Shown one piece after another: positions 28,701 to 37,278 of a stretch of DNA of 64,000 nucleotides. Under the pieces are notes generated by a model, which did no database searches, was not told the origin of the DNA, and saw nothing but the letters and a program-made list of their open reading frames with translations. Source of the DNA: JAFGJQ01 sp052034525 (GTDB taxonomy: Bacteria > Planctomycetota > Phycisphaerae > UBA1845); NCBI GenBank assembly GCA_052034525.1, contig JBPOIK010000028.1, positions 25,279 through 89,278 of the forward strand, written 5' to 3'. A program made the position numbers and the translations under genes. Every line of letters begins with the position of its first letter. Position 1 is the stretch's first letter.

Positions 28701-28936
28701 TCAACGCGGATCGCATCGGGTGACGGCGGGGCTGCTCCGTCCGCGAAGGTCACCACAAGCTCGCGAACCTTCCGCGGCTCATCCCACTGGAGCCCGTGGG
28801 GGTTGCCGCCCTCGTCCCGGATAACCTCCGCGAACGGAGCAGCGTCAAACCGGGTAATTCCCCCGTTGGTTTCGTCGGCAACGGCGCCGAGCGCGCCGGC
28901 CAGGCCGACCGCGATAACCAGGAATCCGAACGTCAT
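25709..28936 (-). CDS. Large secreted glycoside hydrolase-like protein (six-hairpin type)
   Basis: The protein has 1075 residues. A signal peptide (hydrophobic core FLVIAVGLAGALGAVA) is followed by a beta-rich N-terminal half (about 30-600) with a galactose-binding-like start (IRVEYWHDVWDGGPD). From about residue 610 to 1000 it is helical with repeated aromatic blocks such as HAHVGSFYYGDFPNEA, GGHEMGGYNKSHGYVCWGM and IEYGFLPAGGLEDVQDYWYW. This is the look of an (alpha/alpha)6-barrel glycosidase. I cannot assign a GH family or name catalytic acids safely. It is next to a GH2 beta-galactosidase on the same strand, so plant or algal polysaccharide breakdown is likely. Confidence 0.65.
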   Translation of the reverse strand: MTFGFLVIAVGLAGALGAVADETNGGITRFDAAPFAEVIRDEGGNPHGLQWDEPRKVRELVVTFADGAAPPSPDAIRVEYWHDVWDGGPDPLLIDSGACGQGWWATDDWTNGQWKPAVTHVTLNGRTASIAFASTARSEFPEVGENGVTFRRTLKVRLAGEPSLPRVERMQAFTDGICRPLTVRLHFDKPRMEGAGPRGDERGRLEIHNGSVRAVRAVPGTAAVVAEDGSWTLGAGAEGAVEADLTMAVDPLDGRYDRTIVTVRSAERSFSFAADEVARGDRILVDDLGSLVVRADDGITPDGWRAMLKEYPTKGVYDRVFDEPEQTLMRAWDDMPLKRPLYFVHGLPGNRNTMRQDPNGDVTITSEPRWFDLPRSRKDTDRKNWPGSGLRLRFGFPGPDRRGGRELAEGYLPVLRTWWQEGPLLYEQWTVLDALNGPLESVRVDDPSVLLVRIRVVNTSDQIPATASLTLVSEPFDHPPEPLVMHGDVVSAVTAEGERVRLVLPGADADAWTADGARLRWSRRLGPGESHTMHAMVPSITLAGEAEIEPLRGRDFMEDAARVCDFWIERTAAGTQIETPEPWLNDFYRAHLRHLLINCQGEVDSDRLHAHVGSFYYGDFPNEAIMMISDLDRRGYADVARRCLDSYLESQGTAPLPGNFAGTEGLFYGSGGHEMGGYNKSHGYVCWGMAEHWWHTRDRAWMTQAAPKLVAACDWIIRERHATQNGKTPDARPIEYGFLPAGGLEDVQDYWYWLATNAASAWGLEALAAALADFGHPEAERLVREARAYSQDVMRGLTEARIRTPVVRLRDGTYVPKYPSHLHLRGRALGWIRETLEGPMFLLYYGLIPPDAPEATWILKDYEDNLYISDRYGYSIPVFDRFWFSRGGFSMQANLLDGPPSYLWRDEVKHYLRAYFNAFASAFYPDVRMCNEHSAPELGYPFGDHFKTSDEAQSTFWLRLMFVREDGPDLYLGQAIPRYWLADGRTAAIHRAATHFGPLSLELKSQAGAGRIEASLTPPTRTPPKRVFLRLRHPDARPIRRVSVNGQPWSGFDPRKEWIELPGTLEGEQTIVATY

Positions 28937-29194
28937 GGCAAGTCTCCTGTCGGTTCGTTCATGCTACAGGGATACCCGCGCCGTGATCTTTGTCCGACGG
29001 ATCAGGGCGCCGAGGGCGGCCGGGGACAACAGCCTGCTGGATCAAACCTCAGCGTACCGCGGCGGCGTTGCTGCATCAAGCCGCGTCGTCGAGAACAAAC
29101 GCGGCGCGGACTGCAGGCGCGGCGGGTGGCCATGGACAACGGTTCTCGCTCGATGCCGAAAGCATTTTCATCCTTTCCTGGACGTGCGAGCGCA

Positions 29195-32100
29195 TCATGG
29201 CATCGCCAGAAGCCCGCGCCTGCTGAGTTCCGCGGGAGACTCCCGTGCCGGGTCAAACGCCCGCAAGCGCAAGCCATACGCGCACTCTTGCGCGGGCAGG
29301 CGGTACGGCGCGTGCGGCAGGGCGCCCCAACTGTCGTCGCCGCCCAGACCCATCTGCCTCAGGTCCAGATTCAGCGTCACGTCGTCGCCGCGTTCGATTT
29401 CGAACGGATGCTTGGGGCCCTCCAGCGCGGCCGTGGAAAACGGCAGTGCGTTGACGCTCAGCAGGGGCCGGCCGACGGCCAGCACGCCGATCTCGCCGTC
29501 ACCGGTCAGGACAACCCAGCGAACGTCGACCTTGTTGCCGCTTTCACCGGGCTCGGAATAGTCGGCAAAAAACTGACTCGAAACGGAGCCCGCATACAGC
29601 CCGATTCGCGCGTCGTTTCGGTCGCCATACGTTTCGTGCGGACCCGCACCAAACCAGACCATGTCCGTAAGCGAGCCGATCAGGCCCATCTGCATTCCGA
29701 AACGCGGGAGCTCGGGCAATCCTTCCTGCCTCGGTGCAAAGGCAACCTCGACGACAACGTCACCCGAACCGTAGAAGGCGTACGTCAGCGTGCAGACGGA
29801 ATTCACGGCGGTCAACATGCCGGCCGCACGGACAATCGCAAGCGGCGGCGCCGACCGGCGAACCTCAAGATCGGTCAGTCTCCAGCTCCGGTGCGCGTCA
29901 CGCCATACCTGCAGCCGCAGCGGCATCGCGTTCCCGCGATCGTTGTCGGTCGGCGCCCGCCAGAAGTGCGGATGAAGCGGCGCCGTGATCAGCTCAGTCT
30001 GACCGTACTTCCAGGAAGCCATCCAGCCGGTTCGCCCGTCAATCGTCCATCGCGAATCGCCGACCTCCACGAAAACGCCGTCCGGACTTTCCGTGACCTT
30101 CACCTCCGCCATGTCGTCAAGATCGAGAACCGCGGCCGGGGCCGACATGGGCAGCTTGAATTGCGCCCAAGCCATTTCCGTGCCGCGCGGGGCCCACCGC
30201 TGCCCCGGGTCCAATCGAAACGACAGATCGAGAAAGTACTCCGCCCCTGGCGCAGCGGCGATCTCGGGAAGCGGTACGGCCACCGTCCGCGTCTCGTGTG
30301 GAGCCAGGTCGAGACCGTCCAGCTTCCCCTCGGCGACGGCCTTTCCATCGGCCGTGACCGTCCAGATGCATTCCACGGCATCGCTCAGCGTCGTGAAGTC
30401 GTACCAGTTGGTGATTTCGATTTCGCCGCGGGCGAGGTCAAGCGGTTTCACCTGAACGTTCTGGTAGACCTTTTTCACCTGAGCCAGGCCCGGATGCGGC
30501 CGGCGATCGGGCGTCATCAGCCCGTTGCAGCAGAAATTGTCGTCATGCGGCGTCCCGGGCGGACCGAAATCGCCTCCGTACGCCCAGAACCAGCCGCGAT
30601 CGGACCCGGGGCCCGTCCATTCGCCCCGTTGGACGGCTTCGCGCAGATCGACCCGCAACACCAGATCGGCGTCCGCTCTGGAGTCGAGATCGGCGATCTC
30701 CGATTCCGCCAACGCCCGCTTGTACATGCGCACCTCGCGAATGATCGCGTTGGTCTTGCGCTCCGTGCACTGCGGGTTCGTGCCGATGCCGAGCGGATAG
30801 GTGTTTGAAGCGACGGTGCCGTTGTAGGGTGTGGCGCCGGCCGGCTTCCCGTCGATATAGAGCCGCAGTTCACTCGAGGCGCGGACGCCCGCAATGTGAT
30901 GCCAGTGGCCGTACCAGTCGTCCGGCACGTCGACGGCGACGCTGCTCCACGTCGGGTCGCCCGCCTCGGAACCGCTGCCGAAAACGAAAAACTCGACGCG
31001 ATCGTCGCGCTGCTTCAATCCGTACTGGGTATCGCCTTTGACGAGATACGGGCAGTGCCCGTTTGGAGTCAGCGGCTTGACCCAGGCTTCCAGGCTGAAC
31101 TCGCCGGTCAGGTCCAGGGCCGCGTGATGGTCGAAGCGCGCGTAGCCGGTCGGCACGCCGTCGAGTTCCCCCTCTTTGATCAGAACGCCGACCAGCCCGT
31201 GCGGGCCGCGATCGGGCAGCACGTGGCGCGGCGGGATCGCTTTGCGCAGCCCCTGGTCGACCCAATCCCAGATAAATCCGCCCTGCAGGTATTTCTTCGA
31301 ATAGATCAGGTCCCAGTATTCCCACAGGTTGCCGTTGGAGTTGCCCATGGCATGGCTGTATTCGCTGAGGATGAACGGACGCTCCCGGCGCTTGCCGGCA
31401 TACGCGGCCAGGCGGTCCGGCCGGGCGTACATCGGGCAAATGATGTCGGTGGCGGGGTCGTCGCCGGCTCGTTCGTAATGCACCGGGCGGGACGGATCCC
31501 GTCGCTTGATCCAGGCCGAGGTGGCCGCGAAGTTCGGCCCGAAGCCGGCCTCGTTTCCCAACGACCAGATGACGATCGACGGATGGTTCTTGTCACGCTC
31601 GACCATCCGAATCGTCCGGTCCATATGGGCGTCCGCGAAGGCCGGATCCCGGGCCAGCGACCGTTCGCCGTACCCCATCCCGTGTGACTCGATATTCGCC
31701 TCGTCGATCAGGTAGATGCCGTACTCGTCGCACAGGTCGTACCAGATCGGCTGATTGGGATAATGGCACGTGCGCACGGCGTTGATGTTGTGCTGCTTCA
31801 TCAAGCGGATGTCCGTTAGCATTGAGCCGATGGTAATCGCGTGTCCGCGCAGCGGATCATGCTCGTGGCGGTTGACGCCTTTGAAAAGAACGGCCCGGCC
31901 ATTGATCAGCAGCTCGCCATCCTTGATCTGCACTTTCCGGAAGCCGACCCTGGCGGTGATCACTTCGACCAGTCGATCCTCGGCATCGCACTGTGACAGC
32001 ACGAGATGATAGAGGTTCGGATGCTCAGCGGACCACAAAGCCGGGGCGTTCACGCTCTGGCGCAGCTCAACCCGCGCGGTCTGGCCGGCGGGGACGGATA

Positions 32101-33121
32101 CGGGGACCGAGATCCGCGAAAACGGCCGGCTGTCGCCGGGCCCGAGAAGGGCGATCTCGATCCCGGCGGTCGCGGGCGCGTCACCGAAATTGCGGACGGT
32201 GGCCTCTACGAGCAGTTCGGCGCTGCGGCAGGCGTCGTCCAGGTCCGTACGGACCTCCAGATCCCAGACATGTACGTCGCTCACCGCCAGCAGGTACACG
32301 TCGCGGAAGATCCCGCTGAGACGCCAGAAGTCCTGGTCCTCCAGGTAGGATCCGTCCGACCAGCGGTAGACTTCCACGGCCAGCAGGTTCTCGCCCGGCT
32401 GGACATACTTCGTGACGTCAAACTCCGCGTCCGTTCGGCTGCCCTTGCTGAAACCGACCTGCATGCCGTTCACCCAGACGTAGAACGCGGACTCCACGCC
32501 TTCAAACCGCAGCAGAACGTGCCGGCCCTGCCAGTCCGCGGGCAGGTCAAACATCCGGCGATAGGAGCTGACCGGGTTGTTGTCCGCCGGAATGTCGGGC
32601 GGATCGGGGACGCCCCACGGATATGCCTGGTTGGTGTAGATGGGGACGCCGAAGCCCAGCAACTCGACGTTGGAGGGCACGGGAATTCGGTCCCAGCCGG
32701 AGTCGTCGAAATCGCGGCGATAGAAATCCACAGGGCGATCCGCCGGCCGGGGCACCCAGTGAAAAGCCCATGTGCCGTTGAGCGAGCGATACCACGGCGA
32801 CTCCTCCGGCAGTCCGGCGAGAGCCGCCGCGACGTCCGCATAGATGCACCGCACGGCGCGCGGAGGTTCGCGGTTGATGCCGGTGATGCGCGGGTTGAGC
32901 CACGGAGGGACGTCGTCCGCGATTGCCATGGGAACACCGCCCCAGAATGACGCAACGGCCACCAGCGCGAGGAGGCACCGCCGCCGGCCGTCCCGGGCAG
33001 TACATGGACCCGATCCGGCGACTCGGAGCCATGTCTGTCTCACGCAGGCGCGCTCGTTCTTATCCGGCGGTTGCGAAGCGCAGAGGATGCGCATGCTCGC
33101 GCTCTGGTTCCATCCGTTCAT
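29195..33121 (-). CDS. GH2 beta-galactosidase with inserted LamG-like domain
   Basis: Up to 1308 residues; a signal core (RCLLALVAVASFWGGVPMA) lies near residue 50, so the true start is probably at an internal ATG or GTG. Order: GH2 sugar-binding domain, beta-sandwich, TIM barrel with acid/base Glu in SLGNEAGFG (about 524) and nucleophile Glu in LSEYSHAMGNS (about 587), then a LamG/concanavalin-type beta-sandwich (about 640-790: FSLEAWVKPLTPNGHCPYL, ELRLYIDGKPAGATPYNG), then GGDFGPPGTPHDDNFCCNG, which returns to the barrel end, and a C-terminal Bgal_small domain. The insertion between the barrel strands is unusual. Cleavage of terminal beta-galactosides is expected. Confidence 0.88.
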   Translation of the reverse strand: MNGWNQSASMRILCASQPPDKNERACVRQTWLRVAGSGPCTARDGRRRCLLALVAVASFWGGVPMAIADDVPPWLNPRITGINREPPRAVRCIYADVAAALAGLPEESPWYRSLNGTWAFHWVPRPADRPVDFYRRDFDDSGWDRIPVPSNVELLGFGVPIYTNQAYPWGVPDPPDIPADNNPVSSYRRMFDLPADWQGRHVLLRFEGVESAFYVWVNGMQVGFSKGSRTDAEFDVTKYVQPGENLLAVEVYRWSDGSYLEDQDFWRLSGIFRDVYLLAVSDVHVWDLEVRTDLDDACRSAELLVEATVRNFGDAPATAGIEIALLGPGDSRPFSRISVPVSVPAGQTARVELRQSVNAPALWSAEHPNLYHLVLSQCDAEDRLVEVITARVGFRKVQIKDGELLINGRAVLFKGVNRHEHDPLRGHAITIGSMLTDIRLMKQHNINAVRTCHYPNQPIWYDLCDEYGIYLIDEANIESHGMGYGERSLARDPAFADAHMDRTIRMVERDKNHPSIVIWSLGNEAGFGPNFAATSAWIKRRDPSRPVHYERAGDDPATDIICPMYARPDRLAAYAGKRRERPFILSEYSHAMGNSNGNLWEYWDLIYSKKYLQGGFIWDWVDQGLRKAIPPRHVLPDRGPHGLVGVLIKEGELDGVPTGYARFDHHAALDLTGEFSLEAWVKPLTPNGHCPYLVKGDTQYGLKQRDDRVEFFVFGSGSEAGDPTWSSVAVDVPDDWYGHWHHIAGVRASSELRLYIDGKPAGATPYNGTVASNTYPLGIGTNPQCTERKTNAIIREVRMYKRALAESEIADLDSRADADLVLRVDLREAVQRGEWTGPGSDRGWFWAYGGDFGPPGTPHDDNFCCNGLMTPDRRPHPGLAQVKKVYQNVQVKPLDLARGEIEITNWYDFTTLSDAVECIWTVTADGKAVAEGKLDGLDLAPHETRTVAVPLPEIAAAPGAEYFLDLSFRLDPGQRWAPRGTEMAWAQFKLPMSAPAAVLDLDDMAEVKVTESPDGVFVEVGDSRWTIDGRTGWMASWKYGQTELITAPLHPHFWRAPTDNDRGNAMPLRLQVWRDAHRSWRLTDLEVRRSAPPLAIVRAAGMLTAVNSVCTLTYAFYGSGDVVVEVAFAPRQEGLPELPRFGMQMGLIGSLTDMVWFGAGPHETYGDRNDARIGLYAGSVSSQFFADYSEPGESGNKVDVRWVVLTGDGEIGVLAVGRPLLSVNALPFSTAALEGPKHPFEIERGDDVTLNLDLRQMGLGGDDSWGALPHAPYRLPAQECAYGLRLRAFDPARESPAELSRRGLLAMP

Positions 33122-33136
33122 CGACGCACTCCCATG

Positions 33137-33420
33137 CTACCCTCTGAAATACAGATACGCCGCGGCAATCACGATCAGCACGGCGAGAGAAGCGATGACG
33201 TCGCCGGCCGTCCAACTGGCCCGCGACCGGCGGCAGGCGCCGCGGTCGCGTGGCTCACACCCACAAGCGTGAGACGGTTGACCAGAAAGATGATCACGCT
33301 GTGGTCGTGGGAGTACATGTTCCGCATCATCCAGAGGAACGAGCCTTCCGTCTGACCGCTCTCGAACCCGCAGAGCTTACGCGCCATCGGCGCTTGCGGA
33401 GACTCAGACGATCCGCCCGT
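33137..33420 (-). other. Non-coding gap, possible remnant of a transporter C-terminus
   Basis: No full gene is seen. On the minus strand an open frame without start ends at 33137 in a hydrophobic helix (DVIASLAVLIVIAAAYLYF) and a short end, which looks like the last helix of a sodium:solute symporter such as the one at 34686-36500. It may be a decayed fragment, or chance. Confidence 0.25.
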
Positions 33421-34596
33421 TCATCTGGCGGAAAAGCGGTACTCCGTCGTCTGCCGGTAGACCTCGCCGGGCCGCAGGATGGTCGAAGGAAACGTCGCCT
33501 GGTTCGGTGAGTCGGGGAAGTGCTGTGCTTCCAGACAGAACCCCGTTCGGTATTGATAGGCGTGGCCCCCCTTGCCGACATTGCTGCCGTCCAGGAAGTT
33601 GCCACAGTAGAACTGGAGGCCCGGCTCGGTCGTCCAGACCTCCATGAGGCGACCGCTGCCGGGTTCGTACACCGTGGCGGCCCGTTGCAGCGTGCCATCC
33701 CAGTCGGCCAGCACGAAATTGTGGTCATAGCCCGGACCAAGCCGGATCTGTTCGTGATCGGCGTCGACACGCTTCCCGATCGCGGTCGGTCGGGTGAAAT
33801 CGAACGGCGTACCCTCCACCGGCATCCTCTCGCCGGTCGGAATCAGTCCCGGCGTGACGGCTGTAATGTACCGCGCATGGATCATGAGCTCGTGGTCCAG
33901 GATCGTACCGCTGTTGTGCCCCGCCAGGTTGAAGTAACTGTGCTGCGTGAGGTTGACCGGCGTGGCCTGGTCAGTCGTCGCCTCGTACTCGACGCGCAGC
34001 GTGTTGTCGTCGGTCAGCCAGTAGTACACGATCACATTCAGATTGCCCGGGTAGCCTTCCGTGCCGTCAGGGCTGAAGTGGTGAAGCTGGAGGCAAACCG
34101 CCCCGTCCCGGACGACGGCTTGCGCATCCCAGACGACCTTGTCGAAGCCCACGGTTCCGCCGTGCAGATGGCACGGAATGCCGCCCGGCTGGTCGTTCGT
34201 CGCCAGCGGGTAAGTCTTCCCGTCGAGCGTGAACCTTCCGTCGGCGATGCGGTTGCCGTACCGGCCGATCAGGGCGCCAAAATACGGGCTGGCCTTCCGG
34301 TAATCCTCCAGCCGATCGTACCCCAGAACGATGTCGGCGAAGTTCCCGTTTCGGTCCGGCGCGGTGAGCGAGACGATCGTGCCGCCGTAGTCGCTCACCT
34401 GCATCGTCATGCCGCGGGCGTTTTTCAGGGTGAACAGGTGAACCGGGCGCCCGTCCGGCATCTGGCCCCAGGATTGCCGGGTAGCCAGCCCGTCCAGCGC
34501 CACTTGCCGGGTCTGACAGACGGACGGAACGCACGCCGTGCCCGCCAGGGCCGTCAGGGCCAACAGAGACGACTGGAACAGATATCTGCGGCGCAT
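33421..34596 (-). CDS. galM: Aldose 1-epimerase (galactose mutarotase), exported
   Basis: The protein has 391 residues from the ATG at 34596, which has a strong AGGAGG. A signal peptide (SSLLALTALAGTAC) suggests export, perhaps as a lipoprotein. Catalytic His is in TQHSYFNLAGH, a second His in CHLHGGTVGFDK, and the catalytic Glu in GFCLEAQHFPDSPNQ; all are conserved. It interconverts alpha- and beta-anomers of galactose or glucose. Its position between a beta-galactosidase and a sugar symporter suggests it converts beta-galactose released in the periplasm for uptake. Confidence 0.92.
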   Translation of the reverse strand: MRRRYLFQSSLLALTALAGTACVPSVCQTRQVALDGLATRQSWGQMPDGRPVHLFTLKNARGMTMQVSDYGGTIVSLTAPDRNGNFADIVLGYDRLEDYRKASPYFGALIGRYGNRIADGRFTLDGKTYPLATNDQPGGIPCHLHGGTVGFDKVVWDAQAVVRDGAVCLQLHHFSPDGTEGYPGNLNVIVYYWLTDDNTLRVEYEATTDQATPVNLTQHSYFNLAGHNSGTILDHELMIHARYITAVTPGLIPTGERMPVEGTPFDFTRPTAIGKRVDADHEQIRLGPGYDHNFVLADWDGTLQRAATVYEPGSGRLMEVWTTEPGLQFYCGNFLDGSNVGKGGHAYQYRTGFCLEAQHFPDSPNQATFPSTILRPGEVYRQTTEYRFSAR

Positions 34597-34685
34597 GGGT
34601 GGATCCTCCTTTGCTCTTTGTGATTGCGGGTCGGGTTTCCGGCAACCACCTGGCTCCACGGAAACCGTCCGTTTCCGCCGGACGA

Positions 34686-36500
34686 TCAGCGGAACTGAAT
34701 ATACAGAACGGCCGCCAGCAACAGAATCAGCGAGCCGTAAAGGTACGACGACTTCGGCACCCTGACGTCCAGCTTGGATGTCGGATATACGATGGGCTCC
34801 GTCCGCGGCCGAATCCAGGTGATGACCAGCATCACCCCGATCAGAATCAGGAATATCATCGCCATGTGGTGCAGGAACGACATCGCGCAGAACTTGTACA
34901 GCGTCGCGGACGCCCCGGTGACCGTCGTGACGGCGCCATCGCCGGTTTTCTGGATGACGGACCACGAACCGTCGGCCAGTTGATCGAGTTTGTAGCCGCG
35001 GACGCTTTCCCACCGCCACTTGGGAATCCGCGAGGCGGCATACAGGATCGGCCCGAGGATCAGCGCCATTCGGCCGGCCAGCGCGGGGGCCCGGCGGACG
35101 ACCAGCCCGAACAGAAACGCCGCCACAATGCCCGGCGAGATGAACCCCCAGATTTCCTGGATGTAGTTGAAAACCCCTTCGAACTTCCCCGGGAGCGGCG
35201 CGATCAGACACGCGCCGAGTGTGATGATCGCCGTGGCGATCCGCCCGATGGTGATCTGCCGTCGGGGAGTTGCCTGCCGGTTCAGGTATTGCCGGTAAAC
35301 GTCGATGGTGAAAATCGTGGCGGCGGAGTTGATGCCGGAATTGAACGTGCTCATCACCGCTCCGGCCAGGGCCGCCAGCATCACCCCGCGCAGGTAGGGC
35401 GGCATGATCTGGGTGATCAGGTGCGGATAGGCGATCTCGCCGGCCTTCGACGCGTCTCCGCCGGCCTTCTCCAGAATCACCGGGCCGAACTTCTCAAACG
35501 CGATGATGCCGGGGATCACGATGATGAACGGGATGAGCAGCTTCATCAGGCAGGCCAGGAAGATGCCTTTCTGCCCCTCCGCGACCGATTTGGCCCCGAG
35601 CGTCCGCTGCGTGATGAACTGGTTCAGGCCCCAGTAGAACAGATTGGGAATCCACAGCCCGCCGATGAAAACCGCCACCCACGGCATTTCCGGGTCGTTC
35701 CACGGGCGGATCACGCTCAGGCGATTGGTCGTCACGTGGGTTTGCGGGTCCACGCTGACGGCATTCTCCCGCAAAGTCCGCCAACCGTCGACCAGACCGC
35801 CGCCGGTCACGCCGCCGTCGCCCACCAGAGTGCCGCCCCCGAGCAGCTTGAGCCCGAAATACAGGCAGAGTGCTCCGCCCAGCATCAGGCCCGCCCCCTG
35901 GATCAGGTCGGACCACACCACCGCTTTCAAACCGCCATAAATCGTGTAGATCGCCGCCACGATCCCGATGAACCATGCCCCGCCCATCGTGGCCCAGAAA
36001 CGCGCGTCCTCCGGCGTCATGCCGCGGGCCACCAGCCGCTCGGAGAAGCCGAACACGCCGTCCAGGCCCCGCGACCCGCTGTACAGCACGGTGGCCAGCA
36101 AAGCGAACACGTACCCCGCCAGAAGATAGACCGCCATGATGCTTCGAGTGGTGCGGTCGTAACGGTACTCCAGATACTCCGGCATCGTGTAGATGCCCAC
36201 CCGGAGGAACTTCGGCAGAAGCCACCACGCCACGATCACCAGCGTCACAGCCGCCATCCACTCGTAGCTGGCAATGGCCAGCCCCACCTGGGTGAACGCC
36301 CGACCGGCCATTCCCACGAAGTGCTCCGTGGAAATGTTGGACGCGATGAGCGAGAAGCCGATCAACCACCAGGTGAGCTTCCGGCCGGCCAGGAAGTAGT
36401 CTTCCTCGGTTTTCTCTTTGCGCGAGACGTAGAGCGACACTCCCACCACGGCCACGATGAAGGCCACAAATGCCGCGATGTCAAACGAGGACAGCGTCAA
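34686..36500 (-). CDS. Sodium:solute symporter (SSS family), sugar type
   Basis: The protein has 604 residues and about 14 predicted membrane helices. EEDYFLAGRKLTWWLIGFS and SNISTEHFVGMAGRAF are typical for SGLT-like members, and the FNSGINSAATIF segment carries the sodium-site Ser/Asn pattern. The longer C-terminal loop (about 500-560) and terminal helix are also as in planctomycete sugar symporters. It is the first gene of the galM/beta-galactosidase series on this strand, so galactose or glucose with sodium is the likely cargo. Confidence 0.85.
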   Translation of the reverse strand: MTLSSFDIAAFVAFIVAVVGVSLYVSRKEKTEEDYFLAGRKLTWWLIGFSLIASNISTEHFVGMAGRAFTQVGLAIASYEWMAAVTLVIVAWWLLPKFLRVGIYTMPEYLEYRYDRTTRSIMAVYLLAGYVFALLATVLYSGSRGLDGVFGFSERLVARGMTPEDARFWATMGGAWFIGIVAAIYTIYGGLKAVVWSDLIQGAGLMLGGALCLYFGLKLLGGGTLVGDGGVTGGGLVDGWRTLRENAVSVDPQTHVTTNRLSVIRPWNDPEMPWVAVFIGGLWIPNLFYWGLNQFITQRTLGAKSVAEGQKGIFLACLMKLLIPFIIVIPGIIAFEKFGPVILEKAGGDASKAGEIAYPHLITQIMPPYLRGVMLAALAGAVMSTFNSGINSAATIFTIDVYRQYLNRQATPRRQITIGRIATAIITLGACLIAPLPGKFEGVFNYIQEIWGFISPGIVAAFLFGLVVRRAPALAGRMALILGPILYAASRIPKWRWESVRGYKLDQLADGSWSVIQKTGDGAVTTVTGASATLYKFCAMSFLHHMAMIFLILIGVMLVITWIRPRTEPIVYPTSKLDVRVPKSSYLYGSLILLLAAVLYIQFR

Positions 36501-36969
36501 CGGATTTCCTCCTTGTCTCCGGCGCCCGACGGGGCGCGGCGGATCACACCGGAATGACGAAGAGCCTGCACGCCGTGACTGGAGGCCACGTCACGCCACC
36601 GCGAGACGCGACCCGGCCGCCGTCTGTCAATCAGACTGATTCGAACGGAATTCGTCAAGACCGGCCAAAGAAATCGTGCGCGATCCGTCCGGAGTCGGGC
36701 GGTCTGTGGTTTCCGCGAAGGGATGCCCTCCGCCCTGATGCCCGCACGAGAAAAGGCACGTGTGCCGTTGGCTCCGACAGACGGTCTTGCACGCCGGGGC
36801 GAGGAGGAATCGGAGTGCCTCTTCTCCGACCCAAGGACGACCGGGGGAAGCGGACTCCAGCTTGCGATGGCCGGGGTGCAGAGATAGAATCCGCGCGCGA
36901 TCCGACAAACGAGCCGCTCGATTCGGCGTCGCGAACCGGGTGCAGCCGCAGAGAAGGAGTCCGATTCTC
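36501..36969. other. Divergent intergenic region, symporter / histone
   Basis: This 469-base stretch holds the promoters of the leftward symporter gene and the rightward histone gene. The histone promoter is clear (36862-36890). No clear one is found for the symporter, only its SD region (GGAGGAAATCC). Open frames inside it show no recognisable protein. Confidence 0.5.
36862..36890 (+). promoter_or_regulatory. Promoter of the histone gene
   Basis: TTGCGA at 36862-36867, a 17-base spacer, and TAGAAT at 36885-36890 (five of six). This gives a leader of about 70 bases before the ATG at 36970, with GAAGGAG 11 bases upstream. Confidence 0.55.
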
Positions 36970-37188
36970 ATGGCCAGGAAGAGAGTGAAGAAGAGCACAA
37001 CGAAGAAGAAGCAGAAGGACGTTCTCGTCGTCGCCAGCAAAGTGAAGGCCTACATGCACAGCAAAAGCATGAACACATCGGCCGAGACCATCGAGCACCT
37101 GTCCCGACAGGTCTATGCTCTGCTGGATGCGGCCGTCGAACGCACCCGGGCCAACGGCCGCAAGACGGTCAAACCGCAAGACATCTGA
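36970..37188 (+). CDS. Bacterial histone-fold protein
   Basis: The protein has 72 residues. A Lys/Arg-rich N-terminal tail (ARKRVKKSTTKKKQK) is followed by a histone fold: alpha1 VLVVASKVKAYMHSK, loop SMNTS, long alpha2 AETIEHLSRQVYALLDAAVE, and the loop ANGRKTVKPQDI, which matches the archaeal histone 'RKTIKAEDI' DNA-binding loop. The third helix is almost absent, as in the bacterial singlet histones (Bdellovibrio Bd0055 type). It is expected to dimerise and bind or coat DNA. The gene has its own promoter and stands alone. A short hairpin (GGCGG-AAT-CCGCC, 37212-37224) downstream is too weak to call a terminator. Confidence 0.8.
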   Translation: MARKRVKKSTTKKKQKDVLVVASKVKAYMHSKSMNTSAETIEHLSRQVYALLDAAVERTRANGRKTVKPQDI

Positions 37189-37278
37189 CGTCGGACAGCC
37201 CGAAATCGAACGGCGGAATCCGCCCCTCTTTGGATGCCCGTCACGCGCCCCCTCCGGCTCGCACAGACAGACACCGAA

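Noticed and set aside
37212..37231. Terminator after the histone gene
   Set aside because: Five-base stem with a three-base loop and only CCTCTTT after it; too weak to call.
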